Assembly: GCA_027017025.1 (NCBI GenBank) | Contig: JALURH010000166.1 | Location: forward strand, 1-10,135 | Source: Thermofilaceae archaeon | Lineage (GTDB): Archaea > Thermoproteota > Thermoprotei > Thermofilales > Thermofilaceae | Length of the DNA: 10,135 nt | Direction: 5' to 3' | Shown here: piece by piece, positions 1 to 5,148 of the stretch | How positions within the stretch are numbered: the stretch's first letter is position 1 | Layout: each line of letters starts with the position of its first letter | Notes under the pieces: generated by a model | The model's input: only the letters and a program-made list of their open reading frames with translations | Database searches by the model: none | What the model was told of the DNA's origin: nothing | Program-made: the position numbers and the translations under genes

Positions 1-104
1 TCGATAATACTATTGATATTAGTAGTATTGCTTCTGGTGTTTATTTTATAAAATTTACTTTTGAAAATGGGTTAACATTTACAAAAAAAATAATTAAAAA
101 TTAA
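1..104 (+). CDS. 3' end of a Bacteroidota-type T9SS C-terminal sorting domain protein (partial, foreign)
   Basis: An open frame runs from base 3 to a TAA at 102-104 and encodes 33 residues; the gene's start lies outside the window. The peptide holds ASGVYFIKF followed by ENGLTFTKKIIKN at the very end. This is the pattern of the type A Por secretion-system (T9SS) C-terminal sorting domain: Ile-Asp-hydrophobic-Ser, then SGVYF(I/V)K, then TKKIIK and stop. That domain takes secreted proteins of Bacteroidota across the outer membrane and is not known from archaea, which lack T9SS. The stretch is about 18% G+C (19 of 104 bases), against about 52% for the 60 bases at 241-300. It ends just before the ribosome binding site of the archaeal ABC gene. 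I infer a chimeric join between about 96 and 106. Recent transfer is possible but much less likely. Domain call is firm; its origin is inference. Confidence 0.8.
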   Translation, partial: DNTIDISSIASGVYFIKFTFENGLTFTKKIIKN

Positions 105-106
105 CA

Positions 107-112
107 GAGGTG
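107..112 (+). promoter_or_regulatory. Ribosome binding site of the ABC ATPase gene
   Basis: GAGGTG lies six bases before the ATG at 119. It matches the archaeal 16S 3' end (CACCUC) perfectly. It supports this start and shows that archaeal sequence has begun by base 107. Confidence 0.75.
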
Positions 113-118
113 TAAAAG

Positions 119-1141
119 ATGTTTTCAATAGAGGTTAGGAATCTATACAAAACCTATGATAAAACAACATTCAAACAGAAATTAGCTAACGTAGCAAAGC
201 TTAGGAAGCCATCATCTGAGTATATAGTAGCACTAGACCATATAACGTTTAGTGTCAGGAGGGGAGAAGTTTTTGGTTTCCTCGGCCCCAACGGTGCTGG
301 GAAAACCACAACGGTTAAGATCCTTACAACAATCCTAACCCCCGATTCTGGCTATGCATCAGTTATGGGCTATGATGTTGTGAAAGATAGCTTAGAGGTT
401 AGGAAGAGGATAGGTGTACTACCCGAGGACGCTATGCGGGGTTTCTACTGGAGGCTCTCGGCATACGATAACCTATATTTCTACGCTGTTGCATACGAAG
501 TTCCAGACCCCAAGAATAGGGTTAAGGAAGTTCTCGAGCTAGTTGACCTAGACAAAGATGCTTGGGGTAGGTGGTACCAGAGACTATCTCAGGGAATGAA
601 GCAGAAAGTTGCGTTAGCTAGGGCTCTCCTACCCGATCCAGAGGTACTATTCCTCGACGAACCCACTAAAGGTCTAGATATATTATTTACAGCTAGGTTC
701 AGGGAGATGGTTAAAGAACACTTCGGGGATAAAGATAGGACAATTTTCCTCAGCACACATGATATGAAACTAGTTGAAGAAACATGTGATAAAGTAGCTG
801 TAATAAATAAGGGTAGGGTGATAGCTGTTAAAGGTGTAGAGGAACTTAAGTCACTTATGCCCTTAACTTCTAGACAGAGATTCAGAATAGAGTTTACAGG
901 TACTCCAGAAGATAGGATTGAAGAATTTGTGAAAAATATCCGTGCTCTCAGCGGAGTAGAGTGGGTTGAGAAAAAGAATAGTAGAGTCGAGTATATTGTT
1001 AGTGAAGACGAAGTTGAGGTAGCTAACGAAATATTGAAACTAGCATTAAATAACGGGTTAAAGATTGCATCTTTTACTCGAGCTGAGCTAGACATAGAGG
1101 AAGCAATACTCCAGTTACTAGGTGGTAGATGTGGGTCTTAG
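119..1141 (+). CDS. ABC-2 type exporter, ATP-binding subunit
   Basis: This is the cytoplasmic ATPase that would power the membrane permease encoded next to it; the substrate is unknown. In order: Walker A GPNGAGKT (residues 56-63), a Q-loop region LPEDAMRG near 101-108 with Glu where Gln is usual, signature LSQGMKQ (156-162), Walker B VLFLDEP (176-182), D-loop GLD (185-187) and switch His214 in LSTHD. The Glu variant is common in the DrrA/NatA-like branch, so it is not a defect. Residues from about 240 to 340 form a C-terminal extension of the DUF4162 kind seen in multidrug and lipid exporters. A short insertion (about residues 15-35) before the core lengthens the first strands. The 340-residue length is normal. 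The start is fixed by a perfect ribosome binding site. The gene overlaps the permease start, so the two are cotranslated. Family is certain; substrate cannot be read from sequence. Confidence 0.95.
   Translation: MFSIEVRNLYKTYDKTTFKQKLANVAKLRKPSSEYIVALDHITFSVRRGEVFGFLGPNGAGKTTTVKILTTILTPDSGYASVMGYDVVKDSLEVRKRIGVLPEDAMRGFYWRLSAYDNLYFYAVAYEVPDPKNRVKEVLELVDLDKDAWGRWYQRLSQGMKQKVALARALLPDPEVLFLDEPTKGLDILFTARFREMVKEHFGDKDRTIFLSTHDMKLVEETCDKVAVINKGRVIAVKGVEELKSLMPLTSRQRFRIEFTGTPEDRIEEFVKNIRALSGVEWVEKKNSRVEYIVSEDEVEVANEILKLALNNGLKIASFTRAELDIEEAILQLLGGRCGS
1120..1125 (+). promoter_or_regulatory. Ribosome binding site favouring the permease start at 1131
   Basis: AGGTGG lies inside the end of the ATPase gene, five bases before a GTG at 1131. 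This spacing fits that start better than the earlier in-frame GTG at 1122, which falls within the site itself. Confidence 0.5.
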
Positions 1142-1919
1142 GAGACTACTTGGCTTTATCTACATTGATTTCAAGGAGTGGCTATCCTATAAGTACGAGT
1201 TATTCTTCTGGATACTAAATACGTTGATTGGGGCATTAACGTACGCTTACCTAGGTACATATGTATCGATACAGTACCCAGAAATGATAGCTGAATACGG
1301 CTCTTTCCTATCTTTCCTAATAGTGGGTTTAGCCTACAACTACATCATATATGCTTCCCTACAGTCCCCTAGGATGGCTATCAACCCGTGGAACCTTATG
1401 TGGCGCTTGCTTATCCCGGCACAGCTATATGAGGTTATAATAGGTTCTGTCCTCTTCAGATATATTCTTGGCATCACTCAATTTATAATATATATGGGTG
1501 TAGCATATGCCTTCGGCGTAGAATTCAACATAGATCCCCTAGCTACAGTAGTAGCAATAATGCTTGGCGTAGCCGTTATGTGGGGACTAGGTATGATAAG
1601 TGCGGGTGTACAGATTATAACCAAGAGGTGGGATCCCGTAACATGGTTCTTCACGATGCTAGGCGGTTTCCTATCTGGCGTCTGGTTCCCATACCAACTA
1701 CTTCCATCGACGCTAAAACAGCTCTCCTACATTATGCCTCAAACATATATACTTGAAATGCTTAGGAAAGCTATGCTAAAAGCTAAACCTCTTCCCGAGT
1801 TAACTAGCTACCTAGTACCCCTACTTATATCGTCTATTATTACCCTCTCAATAGGATACTTGGTTTACCTAAAATCTATTGAATACGCAAAAGAGCATGG
1901 AACAGTAGGTGAGTACTAA
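1131..1919 (+). CDS. ABC-2 type transporter permease
   Basis: This is the membrane subunit that pairs with the upstream ATPase to export an unidentified compound. Counting from the longer GTG start at 1122 (265 residues), six hydrophobic segments are visible at roughly 26-48, 60-80, 104-130, 138-165, 172-190 and 228-250. That is the usual ABC-2 layout. The loop before the last segment carries SGVWFPYQLLP (185-195), close to the family's SG..FP...LP motif. The N-terminus has the short amphipathic stretch seen before the first helix in this family. I chose the GTG at 1131 (262 residues) because of its well-spaced ribosome binding site; GTG 1122 would add three residues. Either start overlaps the ATPase gene by 11 or 20 bases, so the pair is one transcription unit. 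A T-run at 1947-1951 follows the stop. No substrate-specific feature is seen. Confidence 0.92.
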   Translation: MGLRRLLGFIYIDFKEWLSYKYELFFWILNTLIGALTYAYLGTYVSIQYPEMIAEYGSFLSFLIVGLAYNYIIYASLQSPRMAINPWNLMWRLLIPAQLYEVIIGSVLFRYILGITQFIIYMGVAYAFGVEFNIDPLATVVAIMLGVAVMWGLGMISAGVQIITKRWDPVTWFFTMLGGFLSGVWFPYQLLPSTLKQLSYIMPQTYILEMLRKAMLKAKPLPELTSYLVPLLISSIITLSIGYLVYLKSIEYAKEHGTVGEY

Positions 1920-1930
1920 GCACCTTAATA

Positions 1931-1972
1931 CTAGTTATAAAAATAATTTTTGTCTTAATCTACTATAACTAG
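1931..1972 (+). terminator. T-run and inverted repeat after the ABC operon
   Basis: A five-T run (1947-1951) follows the permease stop, as in archaeal intrinsic termination. It sits between the arms of a perfect 9-bp inverted repeat, CTAGTTATA (1931-1939) and TATAACTAG (1964-1972), separated by 24 bases. The T-run alone is enough for a terminator. The arms could instead be a binding site or chance in AT-rich DNA. Confidence 0.35.
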
Positions 1973-2005
1973 AGTCTCTCCATGTTTCGGTAAACTATCT
2001 AATTC

Positions 2006-2013
2006 TTTTATTA
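2006..2013 (+). promoter_or_regulatory. Box A (TATA-like) of the ACT-V4R gene
   Basis: CTTTTATTA lies at 2005-2013, about 25-32 bases before the TTG at 2038. That is the spacing expected for a leaderless archaeal transcript starting at or near the start codon. Confidence 0.5.
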
Positions 2014-2026
2014 CATAAGTGTAATA
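2009..2026 (+). promoter_or_regulatory. Probable operator: perfect 7-bp inverted repeat before the ACT-V4R gene
   Basis: TATTACA (2009-2015) and TGTAATA (2020-2026) are exact reverse complements separated by TAAG. The 18-bp dyad overlaps the downstream edge of box A and ends 11 bases before the start codon. A repressor bound here would block polymerase. The position suggests autoregulation or control by a dimeric ligand-sensing protein, but that is inference. Confidence 0.5.
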
Positions 2027-2037
2027 GATTAATATGA

Positions 2038-2892
2038 TTGGATAAAAAGATAATTGTGGTATACCAACCTATTGACGAAAAATTTAGGAGAAAGACAAGC
2101 GAGTATGAGATTGGTAGATTTGTTTACCTACCTAATACGAAACCCTACTTCTTCGAGGTTATACTGAGATACGAGGCTGTAAGTAAGGTTGGGATACTGG
2201 CTAGCATACTAGATGAGTTCAGGGAGAGAGATATTCCTATACTCCAATTAAAGGTATCGTCGCCTTACCCCGAGAAACCAATTAGGATATTGCTGGCGAC
2301 AGATATGAAGGGTAGAGAACATATGCTCCCCGAAATTCTCTCAAGGATTTCTAGGGTTGATGATGTCATAGAGGTAAACTATGCGGAACCTCTCTTCGAT
2401 AGCGTAGCCGTAGATATATGGTCTTTCCCACCTACATTCCAGGGACAGCGCGTAGTATTCATTAGGGAGGGTGTTTTCGAGGGAATGTTAAGGGAAGGGT
2501 GGTCTCGCCTCGGCTCAGGTTTCGGCTCACTACTATACTACTCATTCTACCACGGCGTTAGGAAAATCTTTGAAGATTTTTATAGCAAAGTTGTATCTAG
2601 CAGAAGAGAGGCTGTGAAGCTAGCCAAAGAGTTGTTTAGAATGTTTGGGTATGGGTTGCTAGAGGTAATTAAGCTTACTGAGGAAGAAGCTATTCTACGC
2701 GTATATGATAGTTTTGAGTGTAAGATACTTAGAGAGGCGGGGGAGCCGAGGGGGGCGATAATCAGGGGTATGATAGCTGGATGGTTATCGGGGCTCTGGG
2801 ATGCAAAGCTTGAGGAAATGGAGGTTATAGAAGCTAGGTGTATAGCGAGGGGAGATAAGTACTGTGAGTACTATATACGGAGGAGGACTTGA
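2038..2892 (+). CDS. ACT domain + V4R domain ligand-sensing protein, probable regulator
   Basis: This 284-residue cytoplasmic protein joins two small-molecule-binding modules. Residues about 37-115 form an ACT-like fold: a strand (FFEVILRYE), then KVGILASILDEFRERDIPI, the usual helix after the ligand loop, then further strands. ACT domains bind amino acids or similar effectors. The C-terminal half has the V4R (4-vinyl-reductase) pattern: a helical lead-in (160-212), strands with Cys228 in SFECKIL, a Gly-rich helix GMIAGWLSGLWDA (244-256), then EARCIARGDKYCEYYI with Cys268 and Cys276. The three cysteines sit where V4R proteins hold their ligand or metal. No DNA-binding domain is obvious, so a direct transcriptional role is unproven. 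The TTG start directly follows an in-frame TGA, and the box A spacing fits leaderless translation from it. GTG at codon 7 (2056) is an alternative. The gene has its own promoter, so it is not part of the ABC operon. Confidence 0.82.
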   Translation: MDKKIIVVYQPIDEKFRRKTSEYEIGRFVYLPNTKPYFFEVILRYEAVSKVGILASILDEFRERDIPILQLKVSSPYPEKPIRILLATDMKGREHMLPEILSRISRVDDVIEVNYAEPLFDSVAVDIWSFPPTFQGQRVVFIREGVFEGMLREGWSRLGSGFGSLLYYSFYHGVRKIFEDFYSKVVSSRREAVKLAKELFRMFGYGLLEVIKLTEEEAILRVYDSFECKILREAGEPRGAIIRGMIAGWLSGLWDAKLEEMEVIEARCIARGDKYCEYYIRRRT

Positions 2893-2907
2893 GGAGTAGA
2901 AAACTTC

Positions 2908-2915
2908 TTTTTATC
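2908..2915 (+). promoter_or_regulatory. Box A before the cysteine-rich gene
   Basis: TTTTTATC centred about 28 bases before the ATG at 2941 is a plausible archaeal box A for a leaderless transcript. Its T-run (2908-2912) may also end transcription of the ACT-V4R gene, whose stop is 16 bases upstream. Confidence 0.45.
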
Positions 2916-2940
2916 GACCTGTTAACTATGTCTAGAGGTT

Positions 2941-3459
2941 ATGGAGGATCTATGTAGACTACTTGAAGGAGTACGGAGAGACCTAGTGGAGCTAAACGGT
3001 GAGAAACCCATAGATATTCTCGTCGAAGTAGTATGTGGTGCTGAAGAAATTATATTAGAGGACTGTGGACAAGTAGATTATTTACTTAAAGAACTTAGGG
3101 GTATACGGGGCCTAGAGGACATAGATATTGAGGAACTCGATACATGTAGACTGATTCTTCCAGGCAATATTTCCTCAAATATCCTCGAAGTATCGTGGTT
3201 TACGTTAACGCCATGTGGGAATATAGAACATGTATTTAAGGTTCTACTGGCAATCTTAGGGACACCGGATGGTTTTCACCTCCTCAAGCTTTCTAGCGTA
3301 GATGGTGAAATAACCCTAAGGCATTACTTCTTTAGAGATGTTGAGGAAACAACTAGGTTCCTCGAGGAATTTAGGGAGTGCTCTAGAGTCTTCACATATA
3401 GTCTCTCTAAGGACAAAGAATTGGGTGTAGACACTAGGTGTAGTGAAGCCCTATTCTAA
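2941..3459 (+). CDS. Hypothetical acidic, cysteine-rich cytoplasmic protein
   Basis: I do not recognise this 172-residue protein. It is acidic, has no signal peptide or membrane segment, and appears to mix helices and strands. It carries seven cysteines (residues 5, 32, 42, 69, 92, 147, 167), many for an intracellular protein of this size. They do not form a CxxC knuckle or a ferredoxin pattern, so disulfides or scattered metal ligands are both possible. The middle section includes an LPGN turn (73-76) and a strand-rich stretch around 82-130, then a helix DVEETTRFLEEFREC (133-147). Codon use matches its neighbours. The ATG sits at leaderless distance from a box A; a GAGGT just before it is too close to act as a ribosome binding site. 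It is separated by promoters from the regulator upstream and the hydrolase downstream. It is a real gene by length and codon bias, with function unknown. Confidence 0.75.
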   Translation: MEDLCRLLEGVRRDLVELNGEKPIDILVEVVCGAEEIILEDCGQVDYLLKELRGIRGLEDIDIEELDTCRLILPGNISSNILEVSWFTLTPCGNIEHVFKVLLAILGTPDGFHLLKLSSVDGEITLRHYFFRDVEETTRFLEEFRECSRVFTYSLSKDKELGVDTRCSEALF

Positions 3460-3499
3460 GCTGATACCCTAAAATAATCCCGCTATAAACTCTATATTG

Positions 3500-4339
3500 A
3501 TGGAGACAGATTTTGTGGGTAAAGCATCGTACATTGAGGTTAGGGGAGTAAAGCTAAAGGTATATGATTCTGGTGGGGAGAGAGAATATAGTAGTCCTCT
3601 AACGCTTGTTTTCCTCCACGGCTTCCCCGGCCAAATGAGTAACTGGAAATACCAAGTACCATATTTCAGGGAGAAGTATCGCGTAATCGTCTATGACCAG
3701 AGGGGGTTTGGTGAGTCAGATAAACCTAGGGAGGTTAGCTTTGAGGATTATGTAGAGGATCTAGACTCGCTTCTAGGGGCTATTGGTGTAGATAGTGGTG
3801 ATACAGTTGTTATAGGCCATAGCTTTGGTGCGATGGTTGCCCAACTATATGCGAGAGACCACAGTGTTAAGGGGGTTGTATTAATAGGTTCCTTAATTAA
3901 AATGAGAATAGATTTCCTAGACTACATTATATGGTACCTACCTTCACTAATATGGAAGCCCTTGTTTTTCTCTAGGAACCCCTTAACGGAGAGAATATAT
4001 TCTAAACTATATTTTAGTCCTAGTACTCCGAAGAAAGTATTTGAGGAATTTGCGGAAGATAACGTGGATTACCTTAAGAGGCTTCCTCCCCACTCCTATA
4101 GATATAGCAAGTACTTTAAGGGCTATAACGCTGAGCCTTGGCTAGGTAGAATTAGGGTACCCACGCTAGTTATTGTTGGTGAAGATGATAAAGCAACTCC
4201 TCCAGAGGAGAATAAGAAGATAAGCGAGCTCATACCGAATTCACGTTTAATAGTTGTAAAGAATGCTGGACACATGGTTATCTACGAGAAGCCAAGGGAG
4301 GTGAATAAGGCGATAGAGGATTTCATCAAGGAAATCTAG
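3500..4339 (+). CDS. Alpha/beta-fold hydrolase
   Basis: This is a single-domain cytoplasmic serine hydrolase of the alpha/beta fold, about 279 residues. Numbering is from the TTG at 3497, one codon earlier. The oxyanion-hole motif HGFPGQMSNW begins at 41. VIVYDQRGFGESDKP (64-78) is the conserved strand and loop. GHSFGA puts the nucleophile Ser109 in the elbow. VIVGEDDKATPP gives the acid, probably Asp231. NAGHMVIYEKP supplies His259. A helical lid lies between about 135 and 205. Together these match the epoxide-hydrolase, haloperoxidase and C-C-hydrolase group. The exact substrate cannot be assigned, and nothing nearby belongs to a known catabolic pathway. The ATG at 3500 is preferred over the adjacent TTG at 3497. 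No clear ribosome binding site is visible. A TATAAA at 3484-3489 is too close to serve a leaderless start here; AAAATAAT at 3470-3477 is better placed. Confidence 0.92.
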   Translation: METDFVGKASYIEVRGVKLKVYDSGGEREYSSPLTLVFLHGFPGQMSNWKYQVPYFREKYRVIVYDQRGFGESDKPREVSFEDYVEDLDSLLGAIGVDSGDTVVIGHSFGAMVAQLYARDHSVKGVVLIGSLIKMRIDFLDYIIWYLPSLIWKPLFFSRNPLTERIYSKLYFSPSTPKKVFEEFAEDNVDYLKRLPPHSYRYSKYFKGYNAEPWLGRIRVPTLVIVGEDDKATPPEENKKISELIPNSRLIVVKNAGHMVIYEKPREVNKAIEDFIKEI

Positions 4340-4405
4340 ATGGTTTAACTAGGATTGAGATAAACTATGGTGGTATAGGCTAGGATGACATTATGGTAAA
4401 TAGGG

Positions 4406-4421
4406 CTGCCGGCAGTTTTTT
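4406..4421 (+). terminator. Palindrome plus T-run after the hydrolase gene
   Basis: The 10-base palindrome CTGCCGGCAG (4406-4415) runs straight into six T residues (4416-4421). A strand could fold only a short 3-bp stem, so the T-run is probably what matters. It lies 66 bases beyond the hydrolase stop. It may instead mark the left edge of the old insertion element. Confidence 0.4.
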
Positions 4422-4423
4422 GT

Positions 4424-4459
4424 TTAAGTAATCTTAAGTATTTTTGTGAATATTAAGTA
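4424..4459 (+). repeat. Three copies of TTAAGTA upstream of the transposase fragment
   Basis: TTAAGTA occurs at 4424-4430, 4434-4440 and 4453-4459. The steps of 10 and 19 bases place the copies on nearly the same helix face. They sit 25-60 bases before the transposase ATG. IS607-type elements have short subterminal repeats bound by the MerR-like end of TnpA, so these may be such sites or an operator. Chance in AT-rich DNA cannot be ruled out. Confidence 0.35.
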
Positions 4460-4483
4460 TCATAAGGAGCAAATAGTGTTTTT

Positions 4484-4741
4484 ATGGAGAAACTCTATCG
4501 CATAAAGGAGGTTGCGGAGCTTCTTGGTGTTCATCCGAAGACAGTTCAGAGATGGGCTAGAGAGGGAAAAATAAGGGTCGTATACACTGTTGGTGGGCGG
4601 AGGAGAATACCTGAATCAGAGCTTAAAAGACTCCTTGGAGAGAAAACTAACAGATTAGACGAGATCAGAGAAACGAGAGTTGTTCTCTATGCTAGAGTCA
4701 GTAGCTACGACCAAGAGAAGCATGGCGACTTAAACAGACAG
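4484..4741 (+). pseudogene. tnpA: IS607-family serine transposase (TnpA), truncated 5' fragment
   Basis: Only the first 86 codons remain of a protein usually near 190-210 residues. Residues 3-52 are the MerR-type helix-turn-helix that binds element ends (YRIKEVAELLGVHPKTVQRW, then a wing with GGRRRIP). Residues 66-86 start the serine-recombinase catalytic domain: VVLYARVSS with Arg71 and catalytic Ser73, then DQEK and DLNRQ. At about 4741 the match stops and the frame reads 13 unrelated codons to a TAG at 4781-4783. The rest of the recombinase is lost: the remaining active-site arginines and the DNA-binding helix after them. No TnpB gene is nearby, so the element cannot move itself. The surviving part has no internal stop, which suggests recent damage. 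AAGGAG at 4464-4469 is a possible but distant (14-base) ribosome binding site. The family assignment is strong. Confidence 0.85.
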
Positions 4742-5028
4742 CGGTTATTCTACCCTTTATCTCCGATTCAGAAGAGGATTTAGAGGAGATGATAAAAACT
4801 GCCAGGGAGTACCGGGTAGATTATGTTTTTGCTGGAACACTAACCCTACATGGTGTAGGGAAAGATCTCTACTATAGGGCTCTAGGAAATAGTTTCCCCA
4901 ATTTACTCCCAAGGTATAGACAATTGTTTAGAGGCTCTAGTCAACCCGGTAGGAGGTACCGTAGAATCCTTGAATCAAAGGTGAAGAATCTTTGCTTAAA
5001 ATATGGTGTAAGATACGGGATAGTGTAA
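4738..5028 (+). pseudogene. SplB-like radical SAM protein, C-terminal fragment only
   Basis: This frame is offset from the transposase frame and becomes meaningful at about 4741-4744, where it reads AVILPFISDSEEDLEEMI. It continues through DYVFAGTLTLHGVGKDLYYRAL, FPNLLPRYRQLFRG and a final LKYGVRYGI, ending with TAA at 5026-5028. The pattern is the C-terminal third of archaeal radical SAM proteins related to spore photoproduct lyase (COG1533): a PxIxDSEEDLE strand-helix, a (V/A)G.LTLxGVG turn, FPELLPRY, and a closing KYGLRY. About 95 residues remain of a usual 270-300. The CxxxCxxC iron-sulfur motif, which lies near the start of such proteins, is gone, so the fragment cannot be active. An ATG at 4789 could start a 79-residue peptide, but I see no reason to think it is used. 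No N-terminal half appears upstream of the transposase fragment. Confidence 0.8.
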
Positions 5029-5053
5029 ATTGGGGCGGTACCATATCGAAATG

Positions 5054-5061
5054 TTTATATA
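5054..5061 (+). promoter_or_regulatory. Strong box A before the secreted-protein gene
   Basis: TTTATATA is the best TATA-like element in the window. Transcription would start near 5080-5087, giving a leader of about 65 bases before the ATG at 5149, unlike the leaderless genes nearby. A near-perfect 7-bp inverted repeat (5061-5067 with 5074-5080, one G-T pair) follows directly. Confidence 0.55.
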
Positions 5062-5148
5062 GTGGAATATATTTTTCACTACTTTCCCGAGAAGTTTTCC
5101 AGAATATCCCTTATTTTCCACAAATATTTTATGATTCCCGGGGATACC

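Noticed and set aside
101..116. ABC operon itself being of Bacteroidota origin, in line with the sorting-domain tail
   Set aside because: The ABC genes use AGG/ATA codons, a GTG permease start and a GAGGTG site like the rest of the window. Base composition shifts sharply at the join.
589..1095. Minus-strand open frame across the ABC ATPase
   Set aside because: It is serine- and leucine-rich low-complexity translation opposite a gene with all ABC motifs. The same holds for the other minus-strand frames opposite clear genes.
4340..4405. Possible C/D-box guide RNA around GGATGAC
   Set aside because: The C box does not match the RUGAUGA consensus and I find no D box (CUGA) at suitable distance.
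4484..5028. Programmed frameshift joining the transposase and radical SAM pieces into one protein
   Set aside because: The two pieces are from unrelated families and each lacks essential parts (recombinase core; iron-sulfur site). There is no slippery run at the join.
4789..5028. Independent 79-residue gene from ATG 4789
   Set aside because: Homology to the radical SAM C-terminus extends upstream of this ATG to about 4741, so the ATG is internal to a broken gene.
5062..5148. Longer reading of the secreted protein from GTG 5062
   Set aside because: It would begin at the edge of the box A and put 29 residues ahead of a clean signal sequence that starts with MSRVTR. The later ATG fits a secreted protein better.
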